Source of the DNA: Bacteroidota bacterium
Lineage (GTDB): Bacteria > Bacteroidota > Bacteroidia > Bacteroidales > VadinHA17
DNA length: 17,117 nucleotides
Direction of reading: 5' to 3'
NCBI GenBank assembly: GCA_023430725.1
Contig: JAEYZD010000167.1
Span: forward strand, 1-17,117
Every line of letters starts with the position of its first letter. Position 1 is the stretch's first letter. The position numbers and the translations under genes are program-made. Below the pieces are notes generated by a model, which saw only the letters and a program-made list of their open reading frames with translations, was not told the origin of the DNA and did not search any database. Shown piece by piece: positions 8,073-14,839 of this stretch.

Positions 8073-9656
8073 TTACCTCCTGTCGTCGACGTCTTTAACG
8101 AACTTCACGGCAAGCGCGGCGATGATCATCGATACGCCTCCTGTCACCAGCGCCAGCATCGTATTGCCGCCGAAGAGGTGCTTGACCATGCTGCCGAGTA
8201 TGCTGGCAGCAAGGATCTGCGGGATAACGATGAAGAAGTTAAAGATACCCATGTAGATACCCATCTTATTATGGGGCAGGGAGCCGGTCAGGATGGCATA
8301 TGGCATTGAGAGTATGCTTGCCCATGCCAGCCCGATGCCCAGCATCGGGAGTATCAGCATGCCGGGCGTCTGTATAAGGCTGATTGACATCAGGCTGAGT
8401 CCGCCGATAAGGAGACTTATTGTGTGTGTAAGCTTTCTCGAAGTGTATTTGGCAAGTACAGGCAACAGGAAGGCCACAAGGGCCGAAAAACCGTTATAGA
8501 CTCCGAAGAGTACTCCCACCCAGTTGGCACCCTCGTTGTATGCCAGAGAGGTGGTGTCTGAGGATCCGTAGATTTTGGAGGTCACTGCAGAGGTTGTGTA
8601 AATCCAGAGTGAGAATAGGGCAAACCATGTAAAGAACTGGACCACGGCAAGCTGTCCCATGGTTGAAGGCATATGCCTGAGGTCAGTGAGGATGCTGTTC
8701 AGTCCGTTACCGCCTCTGCCGGCCGATTTCAGCCAGCCTGCAATTACCTGTAGCAGGCCGAAGATGGCTACACCACCGGTTACTACATAGAGTTCCTTCT
8801 CCAGGTTGGCCCTCGAGAGGATGAATGTGAGCACAAGCCCTGTTGACAGCCAGATGATACCCGGACGGTAGAAATTAACATCCTTTGCCTGATTTGCGAC
8901 TGTGGCTGAGCCGGCCTGACCGGTCACATTTGCAGCGGCAGATGCGTGAGCGGGTTTATCTTCCGGCAGTTCACCGCGGGCGATCCTTTCGCCCTTTTCA
9001 AACTCCTCGAGCTCGGCAGGTGAGTATTCCTTTGTCCGTATTATTGTCCAGAGCACTGCCAGCAGCAATACCGCGGCCCCAATGTAGAACGAGAGTTTCA
9101 GGTTGAAGGGCAGAAGTTTACCCTCGGCGGGAACTTCAGGTACATTGAACCAGTTCGCGAGGATCCACGGCAGGAAGCTCCCTATCACGGCACCGATGCC
9201 GATGAAGAAGCTCTGCATGGCAAACCCCGAGGTTCGCTGTTCCGATGAGAGCATGTCACCTACAAATGCACGGAACGGCTCCATCGAGATGTTTATCGAG
9301 GCGTCCATGATCCACAGCATCACCGTGGCAAAGATCCAGGTGGGTGAGTTGGTGATGATTGCAAGTGCCAGCGAGGCGAGTATTGCCCCTGTGAGGAAAT
9401 AGGGACGCCGGCGGCCGAGACGGTTCCAGGTGCGGTCACTCATGTGACCCACTATCGGCTGCACAAGCAGGCCTGTTACCGGCGCTGCAATCCAGAGAAT
9501 GGGGATGTTGTCAATTTCAGCCCCGAGGGTCTGAAAGATTCGGCTCACGTTGCCGTTCTGAAGGGCAAAGCCAAACTGGATGCCCAGGAAGCCAAAACTC
9601 ATGTTCCAAATCTGCCAGCGGGAGAGCCTCGGCTTGCGTCTGTAGATCACATTCAT
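8073..9656 (-). CDS. MFS sugar transporter, SLC45/maltose-type
   Basis: Inner-membrane carrier, probably importing maltose or short maltodextrins with protons. The 527-residue protein has about twelve hydrophobic segments. After the first pair comes the MFS loop motif GHMSDRTWNRLGRRRP (70-85), and MEPFRAFVGD follows at about 125-134. These features, with FFTWFALFSLWIY (341-353), resemble the SLC45/GPH-like sucrose and maltose carriers found beside maltose phosphorylase in Bacteroidota. A polar central loop of about 55 residues (208-263) separates the two six-helix halves. It is the first gene of the operon, so it should be the most directly controlled step. Substrate is inferred from the neighbours; sucrose or another disaccharide cannot be excluded. 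Confidence 0.9.
   Translation of the reverse strand: MNVIYRRKPRLSRWQIWNMSFGFLGIQFGFALQNGNVSRIFQTLGAEIDNIPILWIAAPVTGLLVQPIVGHMSDRTWNRLGRRRPYFLTGAILASLALAIITNSPTWIFATVMLWIMDASINISMEPFRAFVGDMLSSEQRTSGFAMQSFFIGIGAVIGSFLPWILANWFNVPEVPAEGKLLPFNLKLSFYIGAAVLLLAVLWTIIRTKEYSPAELEEFEKGERIARGELPEDKPAHASAAANVTGQAGSATVANQAKDVNFYRPGIIWLSTGLVLTFILSRANLEKELYVVTGGVAIFGLLQVIAGWLKSAGRGGNGLNSILTDLRHMPSTMGQLAVVQFFTWFALFSLWIYTTSAVTSKIYGSSDTTSLAYNEGANWVGVLFGVYNGFSALVAFLLPVLAKYTSRKLTHTISLLIGGLSLMSISLIQTPGMLILPMLGIGLAWASILSMPYAILTGSLPHNKMGIYMGIFNFFIVIPQILAASILGSMVKHLFGGNTMLALVTGGVSMIIAALAVKFVKDVDDRR
8076..8080 (-). promoter_or_regulatory. Strong Shine-Dalgarno GGAGG for pgmB
   Basis: GGAGG lies 5 nt before the pgmB ATG and ends just before the transporter's TAA stop (GGAGG-TAAGC-ATG read on the minus strand). 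A full SD is uncommon in Bacteroidota, where most genes rely on A-rich leaders, so it supports ATG 8070 as the start and efficient re-initiation after the transporter. Confidence 0.6.
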
Positions 9657-9700
9657 GGTATTTTTGCTGTTAAATTATTACCCTGTTCCGTTAACCTATT

Positions 9701-9730
9701 CAAAATTAGTCGAAAATCCGGTTCCGCAAC
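9701..9730 (-). promoter_or_regulatory. Candidate promoter of the maltose operon
   Basis: On the minus strand TAATTTTG (9708-9701) fits the Bacteroidota -7 box TAnnTTTG, and GTTG (9730-9727) fits the -33 box TTTG at 3 of 4 bases with an 18-bp spacer, one short of the usual 19-21. The -7 box ends 45 nt before the transporter ATG. It is the best promoter I could find for the operon, but the match is not perfect. Confidence 0.5.
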
Positions 9731-9747
9731 AGTCATATGAGGCTTCA

Positions 9748-9770
9748 AAACGCCGATTTTTCGGGCGTTT
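9748..9770. repeat. Inverted repeat upstream of the maltose promoter
   Basis: AAACGCC (9748-9754) and GGCGTTT (9764-9770) are exact reverse complements around a 9-nt AT-rich centre. It sits about 18 bp upstream of the candidate -33 box of the maltose operon, a usual place for an activator site. No regulator is known from the window. It could also be only a hairpin. Confidence 0.35.
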
Positions 9771-9785
9771 GCGTTGTATCAGTTA

Positions 9786-9818
9786 TTTCAAACGTTTTCG
9801 GCCGGATGAATATTTTTG
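9786..9818 (+). promoter_or_regulatory. Weak rightward promoter-like pair containing an AAACGTTT palindrome
   Basis: TATTTTTG (9811-9818) fits the -7 box exactly, and TTTC (9786-9789) fits the -33 box at 3 of 4 bases with a 21-bp spacer. The spacer contains AAACGTTT (9790-9797), a palindrome with the central CG typical of LacI-family operators. Such regulators often control maltose loci in Bacteroidota. The start would give a leader of about 170 nt for the fumarase gene, with a nearer and better promoter at 9935. Low confidence for both promoter and operator. Confidence 0.3.
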
Positions 9819-9870
9819 CGCCCGGCTTCTTATTTAGACAAATTATAAATAACATAATTCACTATTGCCT

Positions 9871-9899
9871 TCCCGATCCGCCAGTTGGCGGATACGGGA
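9871..9899. repeat. REP-like hairpin
   Basis: TCCCGATCCGCC (9871-9882) pairs with GGCGGAT-A-CGGGA (9887-9899), giving 12 bp with one bulged A and an AGTT loop. It has no T-run and lies between two divergent genes, so it is not a normal terminator. It may be a third family of short palindromic repeat. Confidence 0.5.
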
Positions 9900-9934
9900 T
9901 TGAGTCACCTCCACTGCCGGCGTCTCAACTTGCT

Positions 9935-9966
9935 ATTGCTAATTGGCTGTTACCTTCCTATCTTTG
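9935..9966 (+). promoter_or_regulatory. Promoter of the fumarase gene
   Basis: ATTG (9935-9938, 3 of 4 to TTTG), 20-bp spacer, TATCTTTG (9959-9966, full fit to TAnnTTTG). Transcription would begin near 9972, about 25 nt before the fumarase ATG at 9997. This is the best-placed rightward promoter in the intergenic region. Confidence 0.6.
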
Positions 9967-9996
9967 ATAGTATAATTCCCAAAACCGACCAGACCC

Positions 9997-11613
9997 ATGG
10001 GTGAATTCCTTTATGAAAAACCTTTCCAGCATGGGAAGGATGAGACAAAATACCGCCTTATCACCACTGACCATGTCAGGATGACTGAATGTTGCGGCAG
10101 GAAGATCCTGCAGGTTCAGCCTGAGGCGTTGAAACTGCTTGCCAGGCAGGCATTTATCGATGTCAACTTTTACCTGCGCACTTCGCATCTTGAGAAGCTG
10201 GCAAAGATTCTTGATGATCCGGAGGCTACTGACAACGATAAGTTTGTGGCGTGGGTGATGCTGCGAAACTCCGTGATATCGTCAGAGGGCAAGCTTCCCT
10301 GGTGCCAGGATACAGGAACGGCCATTGTTATGGCATGGAAGGGAGAAGATGTCTTCACAGGCACTGATGATGCGCTGCATCTCAGCAGGGGCATATGGGA
10401 GACTTACAACGAAAAGAATCTGCGCTATTCACAGATAGTTCCCTCTTCAATGTTCACTGAGAAGAACACCGGAAGCAACCTGCCTGCCCAGATCGACATC
10501 TCGGCCTGCCAGGGGGATGAGTACAGGTTTCTCTTCATCGCCAAGGGGGGAGGCTCTGCAAACAAGACCTTCCTGTATCAGCAGTCGAAGTCGCTCCTCA
10601 ATGAGGCTTCACTGCGGAAGTTTATCGGGGAGAAGATCGGCGACCTGGGTACCTCGGCCTGTCCGCCATATCATCTTGCACTTGTAATTGGCGGTACCTC
10701 GGCGGAGATGACTCTGAAGACTGTGAAGCTGGCCTCGGCGGGATACCTTGATGATCTGCCGACATCGGGTAATGAGGCGGGGAGGGCTTTCCACGACCTG
10801 GAGTGGGAGGAAAAGATCGGGAAGATCTGTGAGGAATTCGGCGTTGGCGCCCAGTTTGGCGGAAAATATTTCGTGCATGATGTGAGGGTCATCCGGCTGC
10901 CTCGCCATGCTGCCTCCTGTCCGGTTGGGCTCGGTGTCAGCTGCAGCGCAGACCGTAACATTAAGGGGAGGATCACTGCTGAAGGTGTTTTCATTGAGCA
11001 GCTTGAGACAAATCCGAAGAGGTTCATGCCCGATAAGGCGCCCGAGCTGGACAAGCCGGTGCAGATTGACCTGGAGCGGCCCATGCGGGAGATACTGGCG
11101 GAACTTTCAAAATATCCGGTGAAGACGAGACTGAGCCTGAGCGGCACGCTGATAGTGGCGCGCGACATGGCTCATGCGCGCATCAAACAGATGCTCGATG
11201 AGGGGAAGCCGATGCCTGAATACTTTAAAAACCACCCGGTCTATTATGCCGGGCCTGCAAAAACGCCGGAGGGGATGGCCTCGGGTTCGTTCGGGCCGAC
11301 CACTGCCGGGCGCATGGACACATATGTTGATCTTTTCCAGAGTTTTGGCGGATCGATGGTGATGCTGGCAAAGGGTAACCGTTCACAGCAGGTTATTGAT
11401 GCCTGCAAAAAGTACGGGGGTTTTTACCTTGGTTCAGTGGGAGGTCCGGCCGCCATACTCGCCGCCGAAAATATAGTTTCCGTTGAGGTGGTTGATTTCG
11501 CGGAGCTGGGCATGGAAGCGGTGAGGAAGATAGTTGTGAAAAACATGCCGGCCTTCATACTGACGGATGATAAGGGGAATGATTTTTATCAGGCAGCAGG
11601 CAGCAGGCAGTAG
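9997..11613 (+). CDS. fumA: Class I fumarate hydratase (iron-sulfur, one-piece)
   Basis: Interconverts fumarate and malate in the cytoplasm, in the TCA cycle or the reductive succinate branch. The 538-residue protein joins the alpha part (about 1-340) and the beta part (about 350-538) in one chain, as in E. coli FumA/FumB (about 548). The three [4Fe-4S] ligands are Cys103 in PWCQDTGTA, Cys222 in TSACPPYH and Cys316 in GVSCSADR. Their spacing (119 and 94) equals that in Leishmania major fumarase (Cys133/252/346). The beta part carries SGTLIVARDMAHAR, GPTTAGRMD and YLGSVGGPAA. The final seven residues (QAAGSRQ) are written by a 7-bp tandem repeat and are probably not part of the original fold. 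A short-leader promoter lies at 9935. asnB follows 177 bp later with its own -7 box. An oxygen-labile cluster fits the presence of peroxide defence downstream. Confidence 0.95.
   Translation: MGEFLYEKPFQHGKDETKYRLITTDHVRMTECCGRKILQVQPEALKLLARQAFIDVNFYLRTSHLEKLAKILDDPEATDNDKFVAWVMLRNSVISSEGKLPWCQDTGTAIVMAWKGEDVFTGTDDALHLSRGIWETYNEKNLRYSQIVPSSMFTEKNTGSNLPAQIDISACQGDEYRFLFIAKGGGSANKTFLYQQSKSLLNEASLRKFIGEKIGDLGTSACPPYHLALVIGGTSAEMTLKTVKLASAGYLDDLPTSGNEAGRAFHDLEWEEKIGKICEEFGVGAQFGGKYFVHDVRVIRLPRHAASCPVGLGVSCSADRNIKGRITAEGVFIEQLETNPKRFMPDKAPELDKPVQIDLERPMREILAELSKYPVKTRLSLSGTLIVARDMAHARIKQMLDEGKPMPEYFKNHPVYYAGPAKTPEGMASGSFGPTTAGRMDTYVDLFQSFGGSMVMLAKGNRSQQVIDACKKYGGFYLGSVGGPAAILAAENIVSVEVVDFAELGMEAVRKIVVKNMPAFILTDDKGNDFYQAAGSRQ
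11591..11611 (+). repeat. Heptamer tandem repeat across the fumarase stop
   Basis: Three copies of a 7-bp unit (AGGCAGC, AGGCAGC, AGGCAGT) sit at the very end of the fumarase gene. The T of the last copy starts the TAG stop (11611-11613). Because 7 is not a multiple of 3, gain or loss of one copy would change the C-terminus. Confidence 0.75.
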
Positions 11614-11627
11614 CGGAAATCGGTTAT

Positions 11628-11655
11628 ACAATTCTTTATCCCCTACGGGGATTAT
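11628..11655 (+). repeat. REP-like hairpin element, single copy
   Basis: Contains ATCCCC-TAC-GGGGAT (11638-11652) preceded by ATTCTTT. It matches the reverse complement of 1803-1830 at 27 of 28 bases. It lies 14 bp after the fumarase stop and might also end its transcript, though no clear T-run follows. Confidence 0.7.
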
Positions 11656-11754
11656 GCTTCTAACTAATCAGCCAGAAATGTGCATAAAATATATTAAAAC
11701 ATACTAAAAGATTGTAAAACACAATTAAAAAACCCCACATACGATAAAATAAAT

Positions 11755-11762
11755 TACATTTG
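11755..11762 (+). promoter_or_regulatory. Candidate -7 box for asnB
   Basis: TACATTTG fits TAnnTTTG exactly and ends 28 nt before the asnB ATG, within a very AT-rich stretch (11690-11760). No TTTG-like -33 box is present at the proper distance, so the call rests on one box and position. Confidence 0.4.
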
Positions 11763-11790
11763 CTCCCTTTAACTCATAATTGATTATTCC

Positions 11791-13455
11791 ATGTGTGGTG
11801 TTGTTGGTGTTTTTGACCTGAAAATGAGAGCTGAGGAGCTGCGGCCGAGAATTCTTGAGATGTCCGGCAAACTGCGGCACCGGGGGCCCGACTGGTCAGG
11901 AATTTACTGCGGAGAGAAGGCAATCATAGCCCATGAGAGGCTTTCAATAGTTGATGTACAGTCGGGCGGCCAGCCACTGTACAGCAGGGACCGCAAGCTT
12001 ATCCTCGGCGTCAACGGTGAGATATACAATCACCGTGAGATACGGGAGCGGTACAGAGACACCTATGACTTCACAACCAAATCGGACTGCGAGGTGATCC
12101 TCGCACTGTACGCCAACAGGGGCACTGACTTCCTTGATGAGCTGAACGGAATCTTTGCTTTCGTCCTCTATGATGAAGAAAATGATTGTTACCTCGCAGC
12201 GCGGGATCATATCGGCATCATACCATTCTACATGGGCTGGGACATCCACGGCAACCTCTACTTCTCCTCCGAGCTCAAGGCCCTGGAAGGGGTATGCATG
12301 AAAATAGAGACCTTTCCTCCCGGGCATTTCTTCTTCAGCCGGGACGGGGTTATGACCAGGTGGTACAGTCGCGACTGGACTTCGTATGAATCGGTTGCTG
12401 ACAGCAGCACTGACATCATCGCCCTGCGTGAAGCCCTTGAGAAGGCAGTTCACCGTCAGCTTATGTCAGACGTGCCGTATGGTGTCTTACTTTCCGGAGG
12501 TCTTGACAGCTCTGTTATATCAGCTATCGCGAAGAAGTATGCTGCGCGCCGTATCGAGACCGATGACCAGGCCGATGCCTGGTGGCCTCAGCTGCACTCC
12601 TTCGCCATCGGCCTTGAGGGGTCCCCGGACCTGACGGCGGCGCGCAGGGTGGCTGACCACATAGGCACGGTGCACCATGAGATTCACATAACGGTCCAGG
12701 AGGGCCTCGATGCGGTACGAGATGTCATCTACTACCTTGAAACCTATGATGTCACAACAGTCAGGGCATCAACCCCGATGTATCTGATGGCCAGGGTTAT
12801 AAAATCGATGGGAGTGAAGATGGTGCTCTCCGGCGAGGGAGCAGACGAGGTCTTCGGGGGATACCTCTATTTTCACAGGGCGCCGGGACCGCGCGAGTTT
12901 CATGAGGAGACCGTGCGCAAGTTAAGCAAGCTCCATCTGTACGACTGTCTCAGGGCGAACAAGTCGCTGGCAGCCTGGGGGGTAGAGGGGAGGGTCCCCT
13001 TCCTCGACAAGGAGTTTCTTGATGTTGCCATGAGGCTCAATCCTTCCGACAAGATGGCAGGAAACGGCAGGATGGAGAAATGGGTTCTGCGGAAGGCGTT
13101 TGAGGATTACCTTCCGCATGACATTGCATGGCGCCAGAAGGAGCAGTTCTCCGACGGGGTTGGGTACAGCTGGATAGACACACTGAAAAAACTCACAAGC
13201 GAAAAGGTCACCGATGAGATGATGGCAACGGCCCGTTTCCGGTTCCCGCTCAACACGCCGATGACAAAGGAGGAATATTTTTACCGTTCCATTTTCACCG
13301 AGCATTTTCCCTCTGAAACCGCTGCTCTCACCGTTCCCTCGGTGCCGTCAGTTGCATGCAGCACCGCTGAGGCGCTGGCATGGGATGAGTCGTTCAGGAA
13401 CCGGAATGATCCCTCAGGCCGTGCGGTACGGAATGTCCATATAAGATCTTATTAA
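11791..13455 (+). CDS. asnB: Asparagine synthase (glutamine-hydrolysing), AsnB type
   Basis: Makes asparagine from aspartate, ATP and glutamine in the cytoplasm. The start is fixed by MCGVVGVF: Cys2 becomes the N-terminal nucleophile of the class II glutamine amidotransferase domain (about 2-190), with RLSIVD (50-55), NGEIYN (75-80) and an RHRGPD stretch (29-34) also seen. The synthase domain (about 210-520) carries the PP-loop SGGLDSS (235-241) and SGEGADEVFGGY (347-358). Length, 554 residues, equals that of E. coli AsnB. EGRVPFLDKEFLDVAM (399-414) is also typical of the family. It may be transcribed alone or with the fumarase gene. Nothing in the sequence links it to the flanking sugar or peroxide operons. 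Confidence 0.96.
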   Translation: MCGVVGVFDLKMRAEELRPRILEMSGKLRHRGPDWSGIYCGEKAIIAHERLSIVDVQSGGQPLYSRDRKLILGVNGEIYNHREIRERYRDTYDFTTKSDCEVILALYANRGTDFLDELNGIFAFVLYDEENDCYLAARDHIGIIPFYMGWDIHGNLYFSSELKALEGVCMKIETFPPGHFFFSRDGVMTRWYSRDWTSYESVADSSTDIIALREALEKAVHRQLMSDVPYGVLLSGGLDSSVISAIAKKYAARRIETDDQADAWWPQLHSFAIGLEGSPDLTAARRVADHIGTVHHEIHITVQEGLDAVRDVIYYLETYDVTTVRASTPMYLMARVIKSMGVKMVLSGEGADEVFGGYLYFHRAPGPREFHEETVRKLSKLHLYDCLRANKSLAAWGVEGRVPFLDKEFLDVAMRLNPSDKMAGNGRMEKWVLRKAFEDYLPHDIAWRQKEQFSDGVGYSWIDTLKKLTSEKVTDEMMATARFRFPLNTPMTKEEYFYRSIFTEHFPSETAALTVPSVPSVACSTAEALAWDESFRNRNDPSGRAVRNVHIRSY

Positions 13456-13465
13456 CCATGCAGAA

Positions 13466-13551
13466 GCGGCAGATCTCAGACCTGCCGCAACTTACCCCGT
13501 ACGGGAATCGTGGTAACCATGATGTAACGGCAGGTCTCAGACCTGTCGTTA
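13466..13551. repeat. Tandem pair of related palindromes between convergent genes
   Basis: Two imperfect palindromes share the core CAG[AG]TCTCAGACCTG: one at 13466-13488 (ends GCGGCAG / CTGCCGC) and one at 13525-13551 (ends TAACGGCAG / CTGTCGTTA). A perfect CCCGTACGGG palindrome lies between them (13496-13505). They fill the 112-bp gap between asnB and the peroxiredoxin gene, which converge, so they may act as a two-way terminator. The paired layout also fits REP elements. Confidence 0.65.
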
Positions 13552-13567
13552 CGTGGTGAGAAAATGA

Positions 13568-14275
13568 TTACTTCTTCAGTACTGTGTCAAGGACCTTCTG
13601 CTTGTCAAGTTTCTTCGTGCAGAAGAACCAGTCGTAGCAGGTCATCTCTTCCTTGCTTTCCATACGCTGCTTGGCCACGCCGCATGAACCGGCTGTGGGA
13701 ACGATCACATCATCGCCCGGCTGCCAGTCTGCAGGCAGTGCAACCGAGAATGCATCAGCAGTCTGAAGGCCAACGACCACCCTGTAGAGCTCCTGGAAGT
13801 TACGGCCCAGACTGAGGGGATAATAAATGATTGTACGGATGATTCCCTTGGGGTCAATGAAGAATACAGCCCTGACTGCCTTTGTGCTGCTTTCGCCCGG
13901 CATCATCATGCCGTATTTCCCGGCTACAGACATGGTGATGTCTTCAATGAGAGGGAAGTTCACCTCAACATTCTTCATACCCTTATACTCGATCTTCTCC
14001 TTGATTGTACGCAGCCATGCGATATGGCTGTAGAGTCCGTCAACGGAAAGGCCGACGAGCTTCGTGTTGGCCTTTGCAAACTGCGCCTCCATCGAGGCAA
14101 ATGTCATAAACTCGCTTGTGCAAACAGGGGTAAAATCAGCAGGATGGCTGAAGAGAATCACCCAGCTGCCTGAGTAGTCTGACGGGAAATTAATTTCGCC
14201 CTGCGTTGTTACTGCCTTGAATTCCGGTGCCTTGTCGCCTATGCGCGGCATTGCATTTACTTGTGTGTTTTCCAT
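13568..14275 (-). CDS. Peroxiredoxin, Prx6 type (AhpC/TSA superfamily)
   Basis: Reduces hydrogen peroxide and organic peroxides with a cysteine thiol in the cytoplasm. The 235-residue protein has a thioredoxin fold with peroxidatic Cys52 in HPADFTPVCTSEF (44-56). The C-terminal arm carries Cys213 and Cys219 in TCYDWFFC, with an extra Cys198. The spacing of the first and last pair matches the archaeal Prx6-like enzyme of Aeropyrum pernix (Cys50, 207, 213), so a resolving cysteine is likely and the enzyme may not be a strict 1-Cys type. No signal peptide. It is the last gene of the perR operon, 33 nt after the ferritin-like gene. Confidence 0.94.
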   Translation of the reverse strand: MENTQVNAMPRIGDKAPEFKAVTTQGEINFPSDYSGSWVILFSHPADFTPVCTSEFMTFASMEAQFAKANTKLVGLSVDGLYSHIAWLRTIKEKIEYKGMKNVEVNFPLIEDITMSVAGKYGMMMPGESSTKAVRAVFFIDPKGIIRTIIYYPLSLGRNFQELYRVVVGLQTADAFSVALPADWQPGDDVIVPTAGSCGVAKQRMESKEEMTCYDWFFCTKKLDKQKVLDTVLKK

Positions 14276-14308
14276 AAAACTTATTTAAATGATTAATTGA
14301 TTACTTAA

Positions 14309-14809
14309 TTATTGCCTTCTTGCCAGCATCAGCTCGAGGTCTTCCCTGAGAGCGTCCAGATCCTCCTCATGCTCAACCTCCTGTGACAGGATTGTGAGGA
14401 TGATGTTATAGGTAACGGGGTCGCCTTCGCGTGTCAGGTCGAGGAGATGACTGTAAACCTTGATTGCGCACTGTTCGCCCTTGATATTCTGTTCCAGGAC
14501 TTTTTCCACATACGGGTCTGTAGGAGCGTCATAACCGCAGTTGGTGATTTTTCCCCACTCTTCCGGTGAGAGAACCGGTGTTCCGCCGAGCTGTACGATC
14601 CTTGTTGTAAGGAGCGCCGCATGCGAAAGCTCTTCCGTCGCATGGAGATCAAGCTCTGCAATCACGGCATCCTTCATCGGACCCTTTACCACTTTGGCGC
14701 CTATCCAGTACTGGTAGTATGCCAGCCACTCGTCGGCCAGCGCCTTGTTCAGAAGGTTGATGAGCTCATCAACATTCATCTTTACAATTTCTCTTCCTTT
14801 TTGTGCCAT
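14309..14809 (-). CDS. DPS-like ferritin (thioferritin/DPSL type)
   Basis: Probably oxidises and stores iron with peroxide or oxygen, keeping Fe(II) away from Fenton chemistry. The 166-residue four-helix protein shows a ferritin di-iron pattern: Glu27, Glu60 with His63 (EELSH), Glu112 (KGEQC), Glu144 with His147 (EVEH). Cys91 (ITNCG) and Cys114 (two residues after Glu112) resemble the cysteine pair that defines DPS-like proteins described from Sulfolobus and Bacteroides fragilis. The first ATG at 14809 is used; Met11 (14779) would also give a full helix A. It lies 30 nt after the catalase gene, in the same operon. A plain bacterioferritin is the alternative, but the heme-binding Met pattern is not evident. 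Confidence 0.85.
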   Translation of the reverse strand: MAQKGREIVKMNVDELINLLNKALADEWLAYYQYWIGAKVVKGPMKDAVIAELDLHATEELSHAALLTTRIVQLGGTPVLSPEEWGKITNCGYDAPTDPYVEKVLEQNIKGEQCAIKVYSHLLDLTREGDPVTYNIILTILSQEVEHEEDLDALREDLELMLARRQ

Positions 14810-14839
14810 ATTGAAATGTTTTGGAATTTTGGTTACGGG

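Larger units (their letters stand above)
9657..9996. other. 340-bp divergent intergenic region between maltose operon and fumarase
   Basis: No coding potential worth calling. Reading left to right it holds a candidate leftward promoter (9701-9730), an inverted repeat (9748-9770), an AAACGTTT palindrome (9790-9797) inside a weak rightward promoter-like pair (9786-9818), an AT-rich stretch (9831-9866), a REP-like hairpin (9871-9899), and a good rightward promoter for the fumarase gene (9935-9966). Each is listed separately where it can be supported. Confidence 0.7.

Noticed and set aside
7442..8098. Open frame of 218 codons on the plus strand, longer than pgmB opposite it
   Set aside because: The minus-strand frame carries a complete set of beta-phosphoglucomutase residues and fits the operon; the plus-strand frame is low in structure and rich in Ser, Pro and Arg.
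10671..11168. Open frame of 165 codons on the minus strand
   Set aside because: Antisense to the fumarase gene, which contains the iron-sulfur ligands at conserved spacing; no family match seen.
11944..12453. Open frame of 169 codons on the minus strand
   Set aside because: Antisense to the amidotransferase part of asnB; no motif and no promoter.
13466..13551. CRISPR-like array from the repeated CTCAGACCTG core
   Set aside because: Only two units, each itself a palindrome, with no regular spacers and no cas genes nearby.
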